Shown here in pieces: positions 8,814 through 15,717 of a DNA stretch of 64,000 bases. The stretch is from assembly GCF_014642675.1 (NCBI RefSeq), contig NZ_BMIS01000001.1:248001-312000 (forward strand). The letters are read 5' to 3'. Every line of letters starts with the position of its first letter. Position 1 is the first letter of the stretch. The stretch is from Nesterenkonia cremea (GTDB lineage: Bacteria > Actinomycetota > Actinomycetes > Actinomycetales > Micrococcaceae). A program made the position numbers and the translations under genes. Under the pieces are notes generated by a model. The model was not told the DNA's origin. It saw only the letters and a program-made list of their open reading frames with translations, and searched no databases.

Positions 8814-10126
8814 CGCTGCTCCGTCCTGCCTCCAGCAGGAGGGCTCGGCCCGCGTCGTCCACGGGTCGGTCCGAGGCGGCGGAGATGAACACGGCAGTGC
8901 CGCTCTCGCGGTCTAGGTGTACTTCCCCGTGAGGTGGAGAACCCGCCGGTCTGCCCGTTGTGCCAGGTGATCTCGCGCCCGTGCTCCTCGCGGCTGAGCC
9001 AGCCGGCGCCGATCTGGTTGGCTTCGTCGTACTCAGCGGCCGGCTCCAGGGCGGAGGGCCCCGGTGCCTCCTCCGCCAGCAGCGCCTGGGCCAGGGTGGC
9101 CATGGATTCCGCATCGGCGCGCACGCCCCCGGCCGGTGCGTAGCTGTATTGACCGGACACGTTGATCAATCGTGCGAAGGGCGGCTGATTGGCGCAGGCA
9201 GTGTGGGGCCGATGGTGGTTGTAGTGGTGCAGCCACGCCTTGAGCGCGTCCCGGCGCTCTTGCTCTGACTGGTAGCAGTGGGCATAGGCCCAGCCGTCGG
9301 CCATCGTCCGATGGAATCTCTCGACCTTTCCGTTTGTCTGCGGCCGGTATGGGCGCGTGCGCTTCGGTGTGATGGCGAGGGCCTCACAGGTGTCGCGCCA
9401 CAGGAAGGACCGGTAGGCGCCACCGTTGTCGGACAGAATCCGCTCGATCGTGACGCCGAGTTCGGCGAACCATTCCACAGCGCGATGCAGCACCCCGACG
9501 GCCGTGACGGCGGTCTCGTCGTCATGTACCTCGGTGTACGCAACGCGTGAGTGGTCGTCGATGATCGTGTGCACGAAGGCGTACCCGAGCTTCGGGTTGC
9601 CCCACTTGCTCTTCGGCTTGTCGGGGGTGGCCGAGCGGTTCTTTTCGCCTTGGCGGCGACCGACGTAGCGCCACCCGCCGCCGTCCGGGATGTTCCCTAG
9701 CTTCTTCACGTCCACGTGCACCAGCGAGCCGGGGTGGGGGTGCTCGTAAGCGCGAATAGGCTCCCCGGTGGCACGGTCGACGTAGGACAGCCGGCTCAGC
9801 CGCGCCGCGGTGAGGATGCGGTGGACCGTGGAGGGTGCGACGCCCAGCCGGGATGCTAGCTGGACCGGGCCCTCCCTCAATCGCATCCGCAAGCTGATGC
9901 AGCGCATAGTTACGGCCTTGGGCGTCTTGTTCGGCGAGGTCTTCGGTCGCGACGAGCGGTCATGCATGGACTCGGCGGCGAGGTAGCGGCCCACCCAGCG
10001 CTTCACGGTGGGCCAGGACACCTGGAAGCGGGCGGCGACTTCGCTGATTGACCACCCGTCGTCAACGACGAGTCGCGCGACTTTCAGGCGGTGACGTGGG
10101 GTGAGGGCGGCGTTCGGATGTGACAT
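8714..10126 (-). CDS. IS481-family transposase reading through into host gene
   Basis: The first 327 residues are an IS481-type DDE transposase. N-terminal helix-turn-helix segments (WSISEVAARFQVSWPTVKRW) are followed by the catalytic core: Asp in HVDVKKLGNI, Asp in LSDNGGAYRS and Glu in NGKVERFHRTM. The last codons (RLINVSGQY) lie inside the left terminal repeat. The element supplies no stop codon, so the frame runs on for 143 codons through the hydrolase remnant, first in the hydrolase frame and then out of frame after its frameshift, and stops at 8714. The tail is an accident of insertion. It is unclear whether the extended protein is still active. A VOC gene lies just upstream on the same strand. 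Confidence 0.9.
   Translation of the reverse strand: MSHPNAALTPRHRLKVARLVVDDGWSISEVAARFQVSWPTVKRWVGRYLAAESMHDRSSRPKTSPNKTPKAVTMRCISLRMRLREGPVQLASRLGVAPSTVHRILTAARLSRLSYVDRATGEPIRAYEHPHPGSLVHVDVKKLGNIPDGGGWRYVGRRQGEKNRSATPDKPKSKWGNPKLGYAFVHTIIDDHSRVAYTEVHDDETAVTAVGVLHRAVEWFAELGVTIERILSDNGGAYRSFLWRDTCEALAITPKRTRPYRPQTNGKVERFHRTMADGWAYAHCYQSEQERRDALKAWLHHYNHHRPHTACANQPPFARLINVSGQYSYAPAGGVRADAESMATLAQALLAEEAPGPSALEPAAEYDEANQIGAGWLSREEHGREITWHNGQTGGFSTSRGSTPRPRERHCRVHLRRLGPTRGRRGPSPPAGGRTEQRCLRPRRSLPPSSGRPPCWICSPRRGKARTGRG
8806..9144 (-). pseudogene. Serine hydrolase (beta-lactamase-like), 3' remnant
   Basis: C-terminal part of a beta-lactamase/CubicO-type hydrolase cut off by the transposon. It begins at the target duplication with APAGGVRADAESMATLAQAL, continues through GAGWLSREEH to the HNGQTGG box (equivalent of KTG), and then shifts frame at about 8924-8932: after TGGFSTS the family-like ending GEVHLDRESGTAVFIS is in another frame. 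The stop at 8806 overlaps the next gene. It joins exactly to the 5' part at 11679-12449 when the element and one copy of the 6-bp duplication are removed. Confidence 0.85.
9139..9144. repeat. Target-site duplication, left copy (CGTAGC)
   Basis: Six bases CGTAGC flank the left end; the same six bases follow the right end at 11687-11692. Merging them restores an unbroken hydrolase reading (DSSGY-APAGG). Confidence 0.9.
9145..9167. repeat. Left terminal inverted repeat of the IS481-type element
   Basis: A 23-bp end beginning TGTATTGACCGG. Its inverted partner is 11664-11686, with 20 of 23 positions matching. It overlaps the last codons of the transposase, as is usual for IS481 elements. Confidence 0.9.
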
Positions 10127-10145
10127 GGTTGGGCTCCTGGACAGG

Positions 10146-10182
10146 TCGAAGGGCCGACCAGCGGGCGTGGCCGGCCCTTCGA
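10146..10182. terminator. Hairpin between VOC and transposase genes
   Basis: TCGAAGGGCCG (10146-10156) pairs perfectly with CGGCCCTTCGA (10172-10182) around a 15-base loop. It follows the VOC stop codon on the minus strand and has no long T run, so it may only partly stop transcription into the transposase. Confidence 0.6.
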
Positions 10183-10213
10183 GGGCGAAAGAAGTGGGCG
10201 GGGTTCGTGCGGG

Positions 10214-10579
10214 TCAGTCCACCGGGGAGACCCGGATGAGATTGCCGTCCGGGTCCGTAACCACGAACGTGCGGCCGAAGACGTCGTCGTGCGGCTCCTC
10301 CACGACGTGGACGCCCTTTGAGACCCAACTCGTGAAGGTCTCGTCGACTGCGGACGCCGGGCCGGGCACCATCAGCCCGAGCTCGCTCGTGCGCGGGGTG
10401 CTCGGGACCGCGTGCTCGTTGCGGCCGGTCCACAGCGCGAACAGGACTCCGGGGGCAACTTCGAAAGCCACGTAGCGGGGACTGGTGAAGGTCGGTTCGA
10501 TCTCGAACAGGTTGCTGTAGAAGGCGGTGGCGGCCTCGGCGTCACTGACGTAGATCAGGAACAGGTTGGGTGCGGGCAT
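10214..10579 (-). CDS. VOC-family (glyoxalase/bleomycin-resistance fold) protein, transposon cargo
   Basis: A 121-aa protein with the two beta-alpha-beta-beta-beta modules of the vicinal oxygen chelate superfamily: NLFLIYVSDAEAATAFYSNLF at the start, YVAFEVAPGVLFALW in the middle, and the ending GRTFVVTDPDGNLIRVSPVD. Such proteins act as metal-dependent lyases or dioxygenases or as drug-binding proteins; the substrate cannot be read here. The gene has a good ribosome-binding site (GGAGGAG) and is divergent from the WYL regulator with a 94-base gap. Pairs of VOC genes with WYL/YafY-type regulators are common, so substrate-responsive control is likely (inference). Confidence 0.8.
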   Translation of the reverse strand: MPAPNLFLIYVSDAEAATAFYSNLFEIEPTFTSPRYVAFEVAPGVLFALWTGRNEHAVPSTPRTSELGLMVPGPASAVDETFTSWVSKGVHVVEEPHDDVFGRTFVVTDPDGNLIRVSPVD

Positions 10580-10635
10580 GGAGCGCTCCTCCGGTTGATG
10601 GGTCTCGATACAGGATCAGCAAACCACCGAATCAC

Positions 10636-10648
10636 GACAAGACCTGTC
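10636..10648. promoter_or_regulatory. Candidate operator between VOC and WYL genes
   Basis: The imperfect palindrome GACA-AGACC-TGTC sits in the divergent intergenic region, 25 bases before the WYL start. It is a plausible site for the WYL regulator. Confidence 0.4.
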
Positions 10649-10673
10649 ATCTTTTCTGCGAGGATTGGTCGGC

Positions 10674-11645
10674 ATGAAGGCTTCGAGGTTGCTGCATCTC
10701 CTGCTGCTCTTGCAGACGCGCCAGCGCATGACCACGACCGAGCTCGCCGAGCGTTTGGAGGTGTCCCGGCGGACGGTGCTGCGGGATGTCGAGGCGCTCT
10801 CGATGGCAGGTGTGCCGGTTTATGCCGAACGGGGGCGCAACGGCGGGATCGTCTTGCTCCCCGGTGCACGGCTCAATGCCTCGCACCTGGAACCTGGGGA
10901 GCTGGAGGCACTGTCCGTCGCTGGTTTGGACGGCGAGCATCTCGAGCGCCTCGGACTGACTGCGGTGCATGAGACGGCCGCGCGCAAGATCGCTGCCCGT
11001 CAGGCCGGGGAGTCCGGGGCCCCGAACTTGACGCGATTGGCTGACCTGGTTGTGGTGGACAGCAGCGCGTGGCTGGCAGATCCGAGGGCGGAGGTGGACG
11101 TCGCCGAACTTGCGTGGGCGCTGCGTCACCGACGTCGGATGGAAATCCAGTACCGGCGCAGCACCGAGGGGCGGGCCTCGCCCCGCATCGTCGACCCGTA
11201 CGGGCTCGTAGCGAAGTCGGGCCGCTGGTACCTCATCGCCGACGACCTGGGCACCGGCCAGTTGTTCGCCCTGGAACGGCTCTCGGACTACAAGCTGCTC
11301 GACGCACCGGCCGCCCTCCGCTCAGGTCAAACCCTCCGCACCGTGTGGGCGGCGCTGAAAGAACGCACCGAGTCGCCAGGTCGGGTGAGCGTGACCGTCC
11401 GCCTCCGTGAAAGCCGACTCGACCTCGCACGACGCATTCTCGGCACCCGCATCCACGAGGTCTCCTGCGCGGAGAAAGGGTGGTGCACCGTCGTTGTCCG
11501 CTACCCCGACGTCGAGTCAGTGCGTCAGCTCCTCCAGTTCGGCGACCACATCGAGATACTCACCCCGGAAGCGGCCCGCGAACGCATCCGTCAGCTTGCC
11601 ACGGACATGGCCGAGCGGCACTCGCCCCAGTCTGATGACCGGTAA
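10674..11645 (+). CDS. WYL-domain transcriptional regulator (YafY/DeoR-like HTH), transposon cargo
   Basis: A 323-aa regulator. Residues 1-55 form a winged HTH_11 domain (MTTTELAERLEVSRRTVLRD) followed by GVPVYAERGRNGG. The WYL domain covers about residues 140-215, with GLVAKSGRWYLIADD as its core, and a WCX-type C-terminal domain follows. WYL regulators sense small ligands or nucleotides. The ATG at 10674 is preferred over an in-frame TTG at 10665 because GAGGA lies at the right distance only for the ATG. It ends 18 bases before the right inverted repeat, so it is inside the transposon. It probably controls the VOC gene and perhaps itself. Confidence 0.85.
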   Translation: MKASRLLHLLLLLQTRQRMTTTELAERLEVSRRTVLRDVEALSMAGVPVYAERGRNGGIVLLPGARLNASHLEPGELEALSVAGLDGEHLERLGLTAVHETAARKIAARQAGESGAPNLTRLADLVVVDSSAWLADPRAEVDVAELAWALRHRRRMEIQYRRSTEGRASPRIVDPYGLVAKSGRWYLIADDLGTGQLFALERLSDYKLLDAPAALRSGQTLRTVWAALKERTESPGRVSVTVRLRESRLDLARRILGTRIHEVSCAEKGWCTVVVRYPDVESVRQLLQFGDHIEILTPEAARERIRQLATDMAERHSPQSDDR

Positions 11646-11663
11646 GCGGAATACTCCACCGTC

Positions 11664-11686
11664 GATCAACGTCCCCGGTCAGTACA
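11664..11686. repeat. Right terminal inverted repeat of the IS481-type element
   Basis: The inverted partner of 9145-9167. Read outward it ends TACA, with GACCGG and ACGTTGATC shared. It contains the TGA codon that truncates the 5' hydrolase fragment. Confidence 0.9.
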
Positions 11687-12449
11687 CGTAGCCGGAGGAG
11701 TCCCAGGGCGCCTGGACGCGTCCGGACGCTGCGCGCCCGCTCACTGCCTGAGGGTGCTCAGCACCCTCGCCATGCTCCGGGACATAGAAGGTATCCAGGC
11801 CGAGCGGCTGGGCCAGGCGGCTCTCCACCAGCTCCGGATAGGGCATCCCCGCAGTCTCTGCCAGGGCCAGGCCCAGTGCGGCGAAGCCCAGATTTGAGTA
11901 TGCCGGGTCCTTCTCGCCCACAGAGGCGCCGCGCAGGTCCTCGACCACGTCGGCGGGCTCCTCTCGGTAGGGGTTATGCCCCAGCAGCAGCCAACGGTAG
12001 GAGTCCAGCAGCAGGGTCAGCGAGACCGGCAGCCGCGGCAGTCCTGAGCGGTGCTGGCTGAGCTCCTCCAGGGTCACCTCGCCGGCTTCTGCCTCTCCGA
12101 GCTCGAAGATCTCGCTCAGTGTGGTCTCCGGCCGGACCTCGCCGCGCTCCACCGCCTCGGCATAGAGCAGCCCGGTGATCGGCCTGGAGACCGAGCCGAT
12201 CTCGAAGGCGCCGTCCAGAGGGGTGCCGATCGTCGCGGTGCGCGTCCCCTCCGGGCTGACCTCGGCGATGCTCAGCGCATAGATGCCGTTGGTGGAGAGG
12301 TGCCCCAGCGCTTGGGCGGCCAGGTCCGCGTCGCCGTGGACCGGGCTGTTCTCGTCGATGGAACCCGTGCCCGGCCGCAGCAGCGCGCCCACCAGCGCCC
12401 CGACGACGGCGAAGGCCGTCATCACCGTGGCCAGCCTGCGTCGGTTCAT
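11679..12449 (-). pseudogene. Serine hydrolase (beta-lactamase-like), 5' part truncated by transposon
   Basis: The first 250-odd residues of a class C beta-lactamase/CubicO-type hydrolase. It has an N-terminal signal-anchor (LATVMTAFAVVGALVGALL), the active-site block GSVSRPITGLL, and the tyrosine box AYSNLGF (YxN). The active-site SxxK motif reads S-V-S-R: the lysine (normally AAG) is AGG here, so the general base is lost even in this part. The last two codons and the stop lie in the transposon end (SSGY-VY-stop). Its start codon overlaps the stop of the HTH regulator by ATGA. The 3' remnant is at 8806-9144. The native gene was probably an exported peptidase or esterase. Confidence 0.85.
11687..11692. 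repeat. Target-site duplication, right copy (CGTAGC)
   Basis: The direct repeat of 9139-9144, directly outside the right terminal repeat. Confidence 0.9.
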
Positions 12450-12973
12450 CGGTCCACCCCCAGCAGGATGGTCAGCAGCGGCACCACCCTGGCCGCAGGC
12501 ACCTCATAGCGGCCCCCGCCCGCGGCGCGCAGCCAGCCGGCGGAGGTCAGCTGGCGCAGGTGGTGATAGATCTGGCCGCTGGTGCCGAACTCGCCGGTGC
12601 CGGCCAAGTCCTGGACGGTCTGGGCGTCGGTCATGAGCCGCTGCAGGATCCGCAGCCGGGCCGGATGAGCCAGGGCTGAGAGCGACTCGGCCCGATCGGC
12701 GAAGTCGGAGGAGAAGAGCTCATCGGCTCCGGCGCCCATCTGCCAGCGCACCTCGCCGCCGGCGGGGATCTCCACGGAGCCCACCATCATAACTGCACCG
12801 GGATCGGCGGTGCGAGCGCGCAGGCCTTCCAGTGCCCAGAAGGCGTCGGCGTCGGGGGACTGTGCTGGGGCCGCGGACTGTGTGCCGGATGTGGCGCCCT
12901 CGCTCTGCTGCAGGGCGTCCTCGAGGCCGGCGACCCGCTCCTCCAGTGCGGAGACTCGATCCTCAGTGCTCAT
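12446..12973 (-). CDS. ArsR-like winged-helix regulator with N-terminal coiled coil
   Basis: A 175-aa protein. Residues 1-27 form a short coiled coil (STEDRVSALEERVAGLEDAL), then a linker, then an ArsR-type winged helix in the second half: SLSALAHPARLRILQRLM, then TSGQIYHHLRQLTSAGWL as the recognition part. No metal-binding CxC motif is seen. It is the first gene of the operon broken by the IS481-type element and overlaps the hydrolase gene by 4 bases. The ATG at 12973 is chosen because a TACTCT -10 box lies 6 nt before it and because the alternative TTG at 12988 would start inside a 20-bp operator-like palindrome. It is probably autoregulated. Confidence 0.8.
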   Translation of the reverse strand: MSTEDRVSALEERVAGLEDALQQSEGATSGTQSAAPAQSPDADAFWALEGLRARTADPGAVMMVGSVEIPAGGEVRWQMGAGADELFSSDFADRAESLSALAHPARLRILQRLMTDAQTVQDLAGTGEFGTSGQIYHHLRQLTSAGWLRAAGGGRYEVPAARVVPLLTILLGVDR

Positions 12974-12985
12974 ACGTTGAGAGTA

Positions 12986-13005
12986 CAAGAGTTACGTAAT
13001 TCTTG
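12986..13005. promoter_or_regulatory. 20-bp near-perfect palindrome, probable operator
   Basis: CAAGAGTTACGTAATTCTTG matches its own reverse complement at 18 of 20 positions. It sits directly upstream of the -10 box of the HTH regulator gene, where a repressor would block the polymerase. Confidence 0.7.
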
Positions 13006-13028
13006 AAATAGTTGAGTGGATTCCATGT

Positions 13029-13101
13029 CGCACTTCCGCAGCTCGTGCAGAGTTCCACTCCCGATAGGGCTGTGGAAGAAGGAGAACGCGGTGGAAGTCC
13101 G
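13029..13101. repeat. Dispersed palindromic repeat, copy B
   Basis: The second copy of the element at 8346-8418, in the same orientation. The two lie outside both ends of the broken operon. The inner part (GCTCGTGCAGAGTTCCA ... GGTGGAAGTCCG) is conserved. Confidence 0.75.
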
Positions 13102-13143
13102 CTCGCAGGAGCTGGGTGACATCAGCCTCCGCCTCAGCTGAGC

Positions 13144-13698
13144 TCAGCTGCGCAGGTCCAAGATGAACAGCTCGCAGGTGGTTCCGTAGTAGCGCTCGCT
13201 GAGGCCCTGGTGGCTCATGCCGAGCCGCGTGGCCACCTTCTGGGAAGCGATGTTCTCAGAGTTCGTGACGGCTACCAGCCGTGGGTGCCCGGCCCGTCGG
13301 GCATGTGCGACCAGGAGCTCTGCGGCCTCCGCGGCGTAGCCGGAGCCCCAGGCTTCGGGGTGCAGGTGCCACCCGATCTCGATGTCCTCCTCCGGCTGGC
13401 CCTTCACATGGGCGGAGAAGGGGATCGGCTTCATCAGGATGAAGCCCACTGGTGAGGCCGTATCCACGGTTTCGATCAGCCAGACTCCGGTGCCGCGCCC
13501 CAAGCGCTCGCGGTACCGCTGGATCCGGTTCAGGGCCTCCTCGGCGGTGGTCTCCACCCAGTCGTGGGCGCCGATGAACTGGGTGACCTCCACCCGCGAA
13601 TACATGTCCTGCACGAACTCCGCATCGTGCTCCGTGGGCAGTCGCAGCCGCAGCCGCTCGCTCATCAGCTCGATTCCGTCTCCTGACGCTGTGCCCAT
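13144..13698 (-). CDS. RimJ/RimL-type GNAT acetyltransferase
   Basis: A 184-aa protein of the Acetyltransf_3 group. It has ERLRLRLPTEHDAEFV at the start, a glycine-rich acetyl-CoA loop in HPEAWGSGYAAEAAELL, and NSENIASQKVATRLGM near the end, which is the family's asparagine/serine block. The start at 13698 is supported by TAGAGT 7 nt upstream (13706-13711); an internal ATG at 13665 is the alternative. The longer frame running to 14235 is antisense to the pyrophosphatase gene and is not used. Substrate unknown (protein N-terminus, amino acid or antibiotic). Confidence 0.78.
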   Translation of the reverse strand: MGTASGDGIELMSERLRLRLPTEHDAEFVQDMYSRVEVTQFIGAHDWVETTAEEALNRIQRYRERLGRGTGVWLIETVDTASPVGFILMKPIPFSAHVKGQPEEDIEIGWHLHPEAWGSGYAAEAAELLVAHARRAGHPRLVAVTNSENIASQKVATRLGMSHQGLSERYYGTTCELFILDLRS

Positions 13699-13866
13699 GG
13701 CTGGGACTCTACTCCGCGGACACCGGCGGGAGTGTGATTCGGCCATACCGAGGGGGTGCGTGGAATGCCTACGCAGATTGTGGCGGTGACACGTGTGACA
13801 AGCGCGGGGCGGCGTCGTCGTCATACACTGAGCAGTGAGCCTGACACCTGTATCCAAGGAGGAACC

Positions 13867-14352
13867 GTGGCAATTGTCCGCGACGTGACCATCGAGATCC
13901 CTGAGGGATCCCGTGTGAAGTACGAGATCGACCACGAGACCCACCGTCTCCGTCTCGACCGCGTGCTCTTCACTCCCATGCAGTACCCCACTCACTACGG
14001 CTACTTCGACGACACCCTGGGCGAGGACGGTGACCCGCTGGACGCCCTGGTCTACATCCCCGGTGTGGACCTGATCCCCGGCGTGATCGTGGAGGCACGC
14101 CCGATCGGCGTGCTGAACATGACCGACGACGGCGGCGGCGACGCCAAGCTCGTCTGCGTCCCGGACGATAAGCGTTTCGACCACATTCAGGAGCTCGCCG
14201 ACCTGGGTGAGCACATGCAGCAGGAGATCGAGCACTTCTTCACCCGCTACAAGGACCTCGAGCCCGGCAAGTGGGTCAAGATCGAGGGCTGGCTGGGCCG
14301 CGAAGAGGCCGAGGCTGAGCTGAACCGCTCACTGGAGCGTTTCGCGGGCTGA
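13867..14352 (+). CDS. ppa: Inorganic pyrophosphatase
   Basis: A 161-aa family I soluble pyrophosphatase, which hydrolyses PPi to two phosphates and pulls biosynthetic reactions forward. Visible are [23 protein letters not shown] (substrate loop with Arg, Tyr and Lys positions) and the metal-binding block [11 protein letters not shown] with three aspartates. The start is a GTG at 13867 with a strong AAGGAGG site 4 nt upstream; a -10 box TACACT lies at 13824-13829. Longer in-frame starts upstream lie before this promoter and are not used. Confidence 0.96.
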   Translation: MAIVRDVTIEIPEGSRVKYEIDHETHRLRLDRVLFTPMQYPTHYGYFDDTLGEDGDPLDALVYIPGVDLIPGVIVEARPIGVLNMTDDGGGDAKLVCVPDDKRFDHIQELADLGEHMQQEIEHFFTRYKDLEPGKWVKIEGWLGREEAEAELNRSLERFAG

Positions 14353-14376
14353 CTCACGCCCCACCGTCTCTTATGT

Positions 14377-14433
14377 CGAGTGGCCTGTCTGAGTGCGCAG
14401 AACAGCTGCGCGGCGACTCAGGCAGGCCACTCG
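14377..14433. terminator. Palindromic hairpin between convergent ppa and hemH (repeat family)
   Basis: CGAGTGGCCTGTCTGAGT and ACTCAGGCAGGCCACTCG pair at 17 of 18 positions around a 21-base loop. There is no T run. A related palindrome lies at 19334-19388, so it may be a mobile or dispersed repeat serving as a bidirectional terminator. Confidence 0.7.
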
Positions 14434-14463
14434 ATGTGTTTCAAGGCTTCTCGCGGCACCAGA

Positions 14464-15645
14464 TCATGGGGCGACGCCGGCCGCTGCCGGTTTGAAGCCG
14501 GCTCGGACGTTCTCGCAGCAGCCCGGCCGGCAGACGTCGAACCAGGGGCCCAGGGGGGTCTCTGCGGTCCGGCGGTTCGGCTCGGTTCCGGCCATCCGCT
14601 CCTCGATCAGGTCTGCCAAGCCGGAGACGAAGGCAGGGTGGACCCCAGGGGTGGCAGTGCGGACTGCCTGAAGGCCAGCCTCCTGCGCGGCTTCCATGGC
14701 CTCCTCGTCCAAGTCCCACATGACTTCCATGTGGTCGCTGAGGAAGCCCAGCGGAGACACCACGACGGCGCGCACACCCTCTGCCGGAAGCTCGGCGATG
14801 CGGTCGCAGACGTCCGGCTCCAGCCAGGGCTGGGAGGCCGGCCCGGAGCGAGATTGGTAGACGACCTCCCAGTCAGGAACGTTCTGTTCGTCGTGTTCCT
14901 GATGGATGCGCTCCATGACTCGTGCGGCTACGTTCTGGTGCTGCGCCGCGTAGGCCCCGCCCGGGCCGAAGTCCTGGTCGCGGGGGCCTGAGCGCTCAGC
15001 ATCGTCGACCGGGATGCTGTGAGTGCAGAACAGAACTCGGATCTCGTCATCCGCCAGGCCCTGGCTGCGGAGTTCGGAGACGGCCGTGCCCACAGACTCC
15101 ACGAAGGGCTCGACGAAGCCGGGAGCATCGAAGAACTGCCGGACTTTGTCGATCTGCACTCGGCCCGCCAGGCCCGTGCTGATCAGGGCTCGAGCGAAGT
15201 CCTCGCGGTACTGCCGGCAGCTGGAGTAGGAGCTGTAGGCGCTGGTGGCCAGGCCCAGCAGGCGGGTGTGTCCGGCGTCGGCGGCCTCCCGTACTGTGTC
15301 CTCCAGATAGGGCGCCCAGTTACGGTTCCCCCAGAGGACAGGCTGTCTGACGCCGCGGCGGCGCAGCTCCTGTTCCAGCGCCTCGCGCAGCCGGCGGTTC
15401 TGCTCGTTGATGGGGCTGACGCCTCCGAAGTGCCGGTAGTGGTGGGCGACTTCTTCGAGGCGCTCGTCCGGGATTCCTCGGCCGCGGGTAACGTTGCGCA
15501 GGAAGGGTATGACGTCCTCTTGGCCTTCCGGCCCTCCGAATCCGGCGAGCAGAATGGCGTCATACTCCTGAGGGCGGGTGACGTGGGCGTCGCCTGCCGC
15601 GGAGGCCTCTGCGGCGTGCGGGACCGGTTCGTGCTGTGCGCTCAT
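14464..15645 (-). CDS. hemH: Ferrochelatase (coproporphyrin-type) with [2Fe-2S] ligand cysteines
   Basis: A 393-aa ferrochelatase, which inserts Fe2+ into coproporphyrin III (actinobacterial pathway) or protoporphyrin. The N-terminus has YDAILLAGFGGPEGQEDVIPFL and RHFGGVSPIN; the catalytic histidine is in LFCTHSIP, and SPLGFLSDHMEVMWDLD is the C-terminal signature. The C-terminal CRPGCCENVRAG segment plus Cys in SYSSCRQYRED match the four cysteines that hold a [2Fe-2S] cluster in mycobacterial ferrochelatase. GAGGAG precedes the ATG. It is divergent from a MarR gene across a palindromic operator, which suggests iron- or heme-linked control (inference). No other heme genes are in the window. 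Confidence 0.94.
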   Translation of the reverse strand: MSAQHEPVPHAAEASAAGDAHVTRPQEYDAILLAGFGGPEGQEDVIPFLRNVTRGRGIPDERLEEVAHHYRHFGGVSPINEQNRRLREALEQELRRRGVRQPVLWGNRNWAPYLEDTVREAADAGHTRLLGLATSAYSSYSSCRQYREDFARALISTGLAGRVQIDKVRQFFDAPGFVEPFVESVGTAVSELRSQGLADDEIRVLFCTHSIPVDDAERSGPRDQDFGPGGAYAAQHQNVAARVMERIHQEHDEQNVPDWEVVYQSRSGPASQPWLEPDVCDRIAELPAEGVRAVVVSPLGFLSDHMEVMWDLDEEAMEAAQEAGLQAVRTATPGVHPAFVSGLADLIEERMAGTEPNRRTAETPLGPWFDVCRPGCCENVRAGFKPAAAGVAP

Positions 15646-15674
15646 GACGGGGCTCCTCGAAAATCAGTTAGCCT

Positions 15675-15689
15675 AGCTAATAATTAGCT
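15675..15689. promoter_or_regulatory. Palindromic operator between hemH and marR-like gene
   Basis: AGCTAAT-A-ATTAGCT is a perfect 15-bp palindrome inside a longer AT-rich repeat (TTAGCCTAGCTAA...TTAGCTTAGC). It is a likely MarR-family binding site controlling both directions. The TTAGC units also recall DtxR/IdeR boxes, but the match is poor. Confidence 0.6.
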
Positions 15690-15717
15690 TAGCGCAGTAG
15701 TTGGAGGTTCTGTCCAG

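Larger units (their letters stand above)
9145..11686. mobile_element. IS481-type transposon carrying VOC and WYL passenger genes
   Basis: A 2542-bp element with 23-bp imperfect terminal inverted repeats and 6-bp target duplications. It contains an IS481-family transposase (-), a VOC-family protein (-) and a divergent WYL-domain regulator (+). A standard IS481 element is about 1 kb with its second repeat just upstream of the transposase; here the matching repeat lies beyond the WYL gene, so the two extra genes are inside the element. It disrupts a serine hydrolase gene of an operon. The reading of 'passenger-bearing' is firm from the repeats and the duplication. What the cargo does for the cell is not known. 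Confidence 0.9.

Noticed and set aside
13699..14235. Upstream extension of the minus-strand acetyltransferase
   Set aside because: It runs antisense through ppa; a -10 box 7 nt before 13698 marks the real start.
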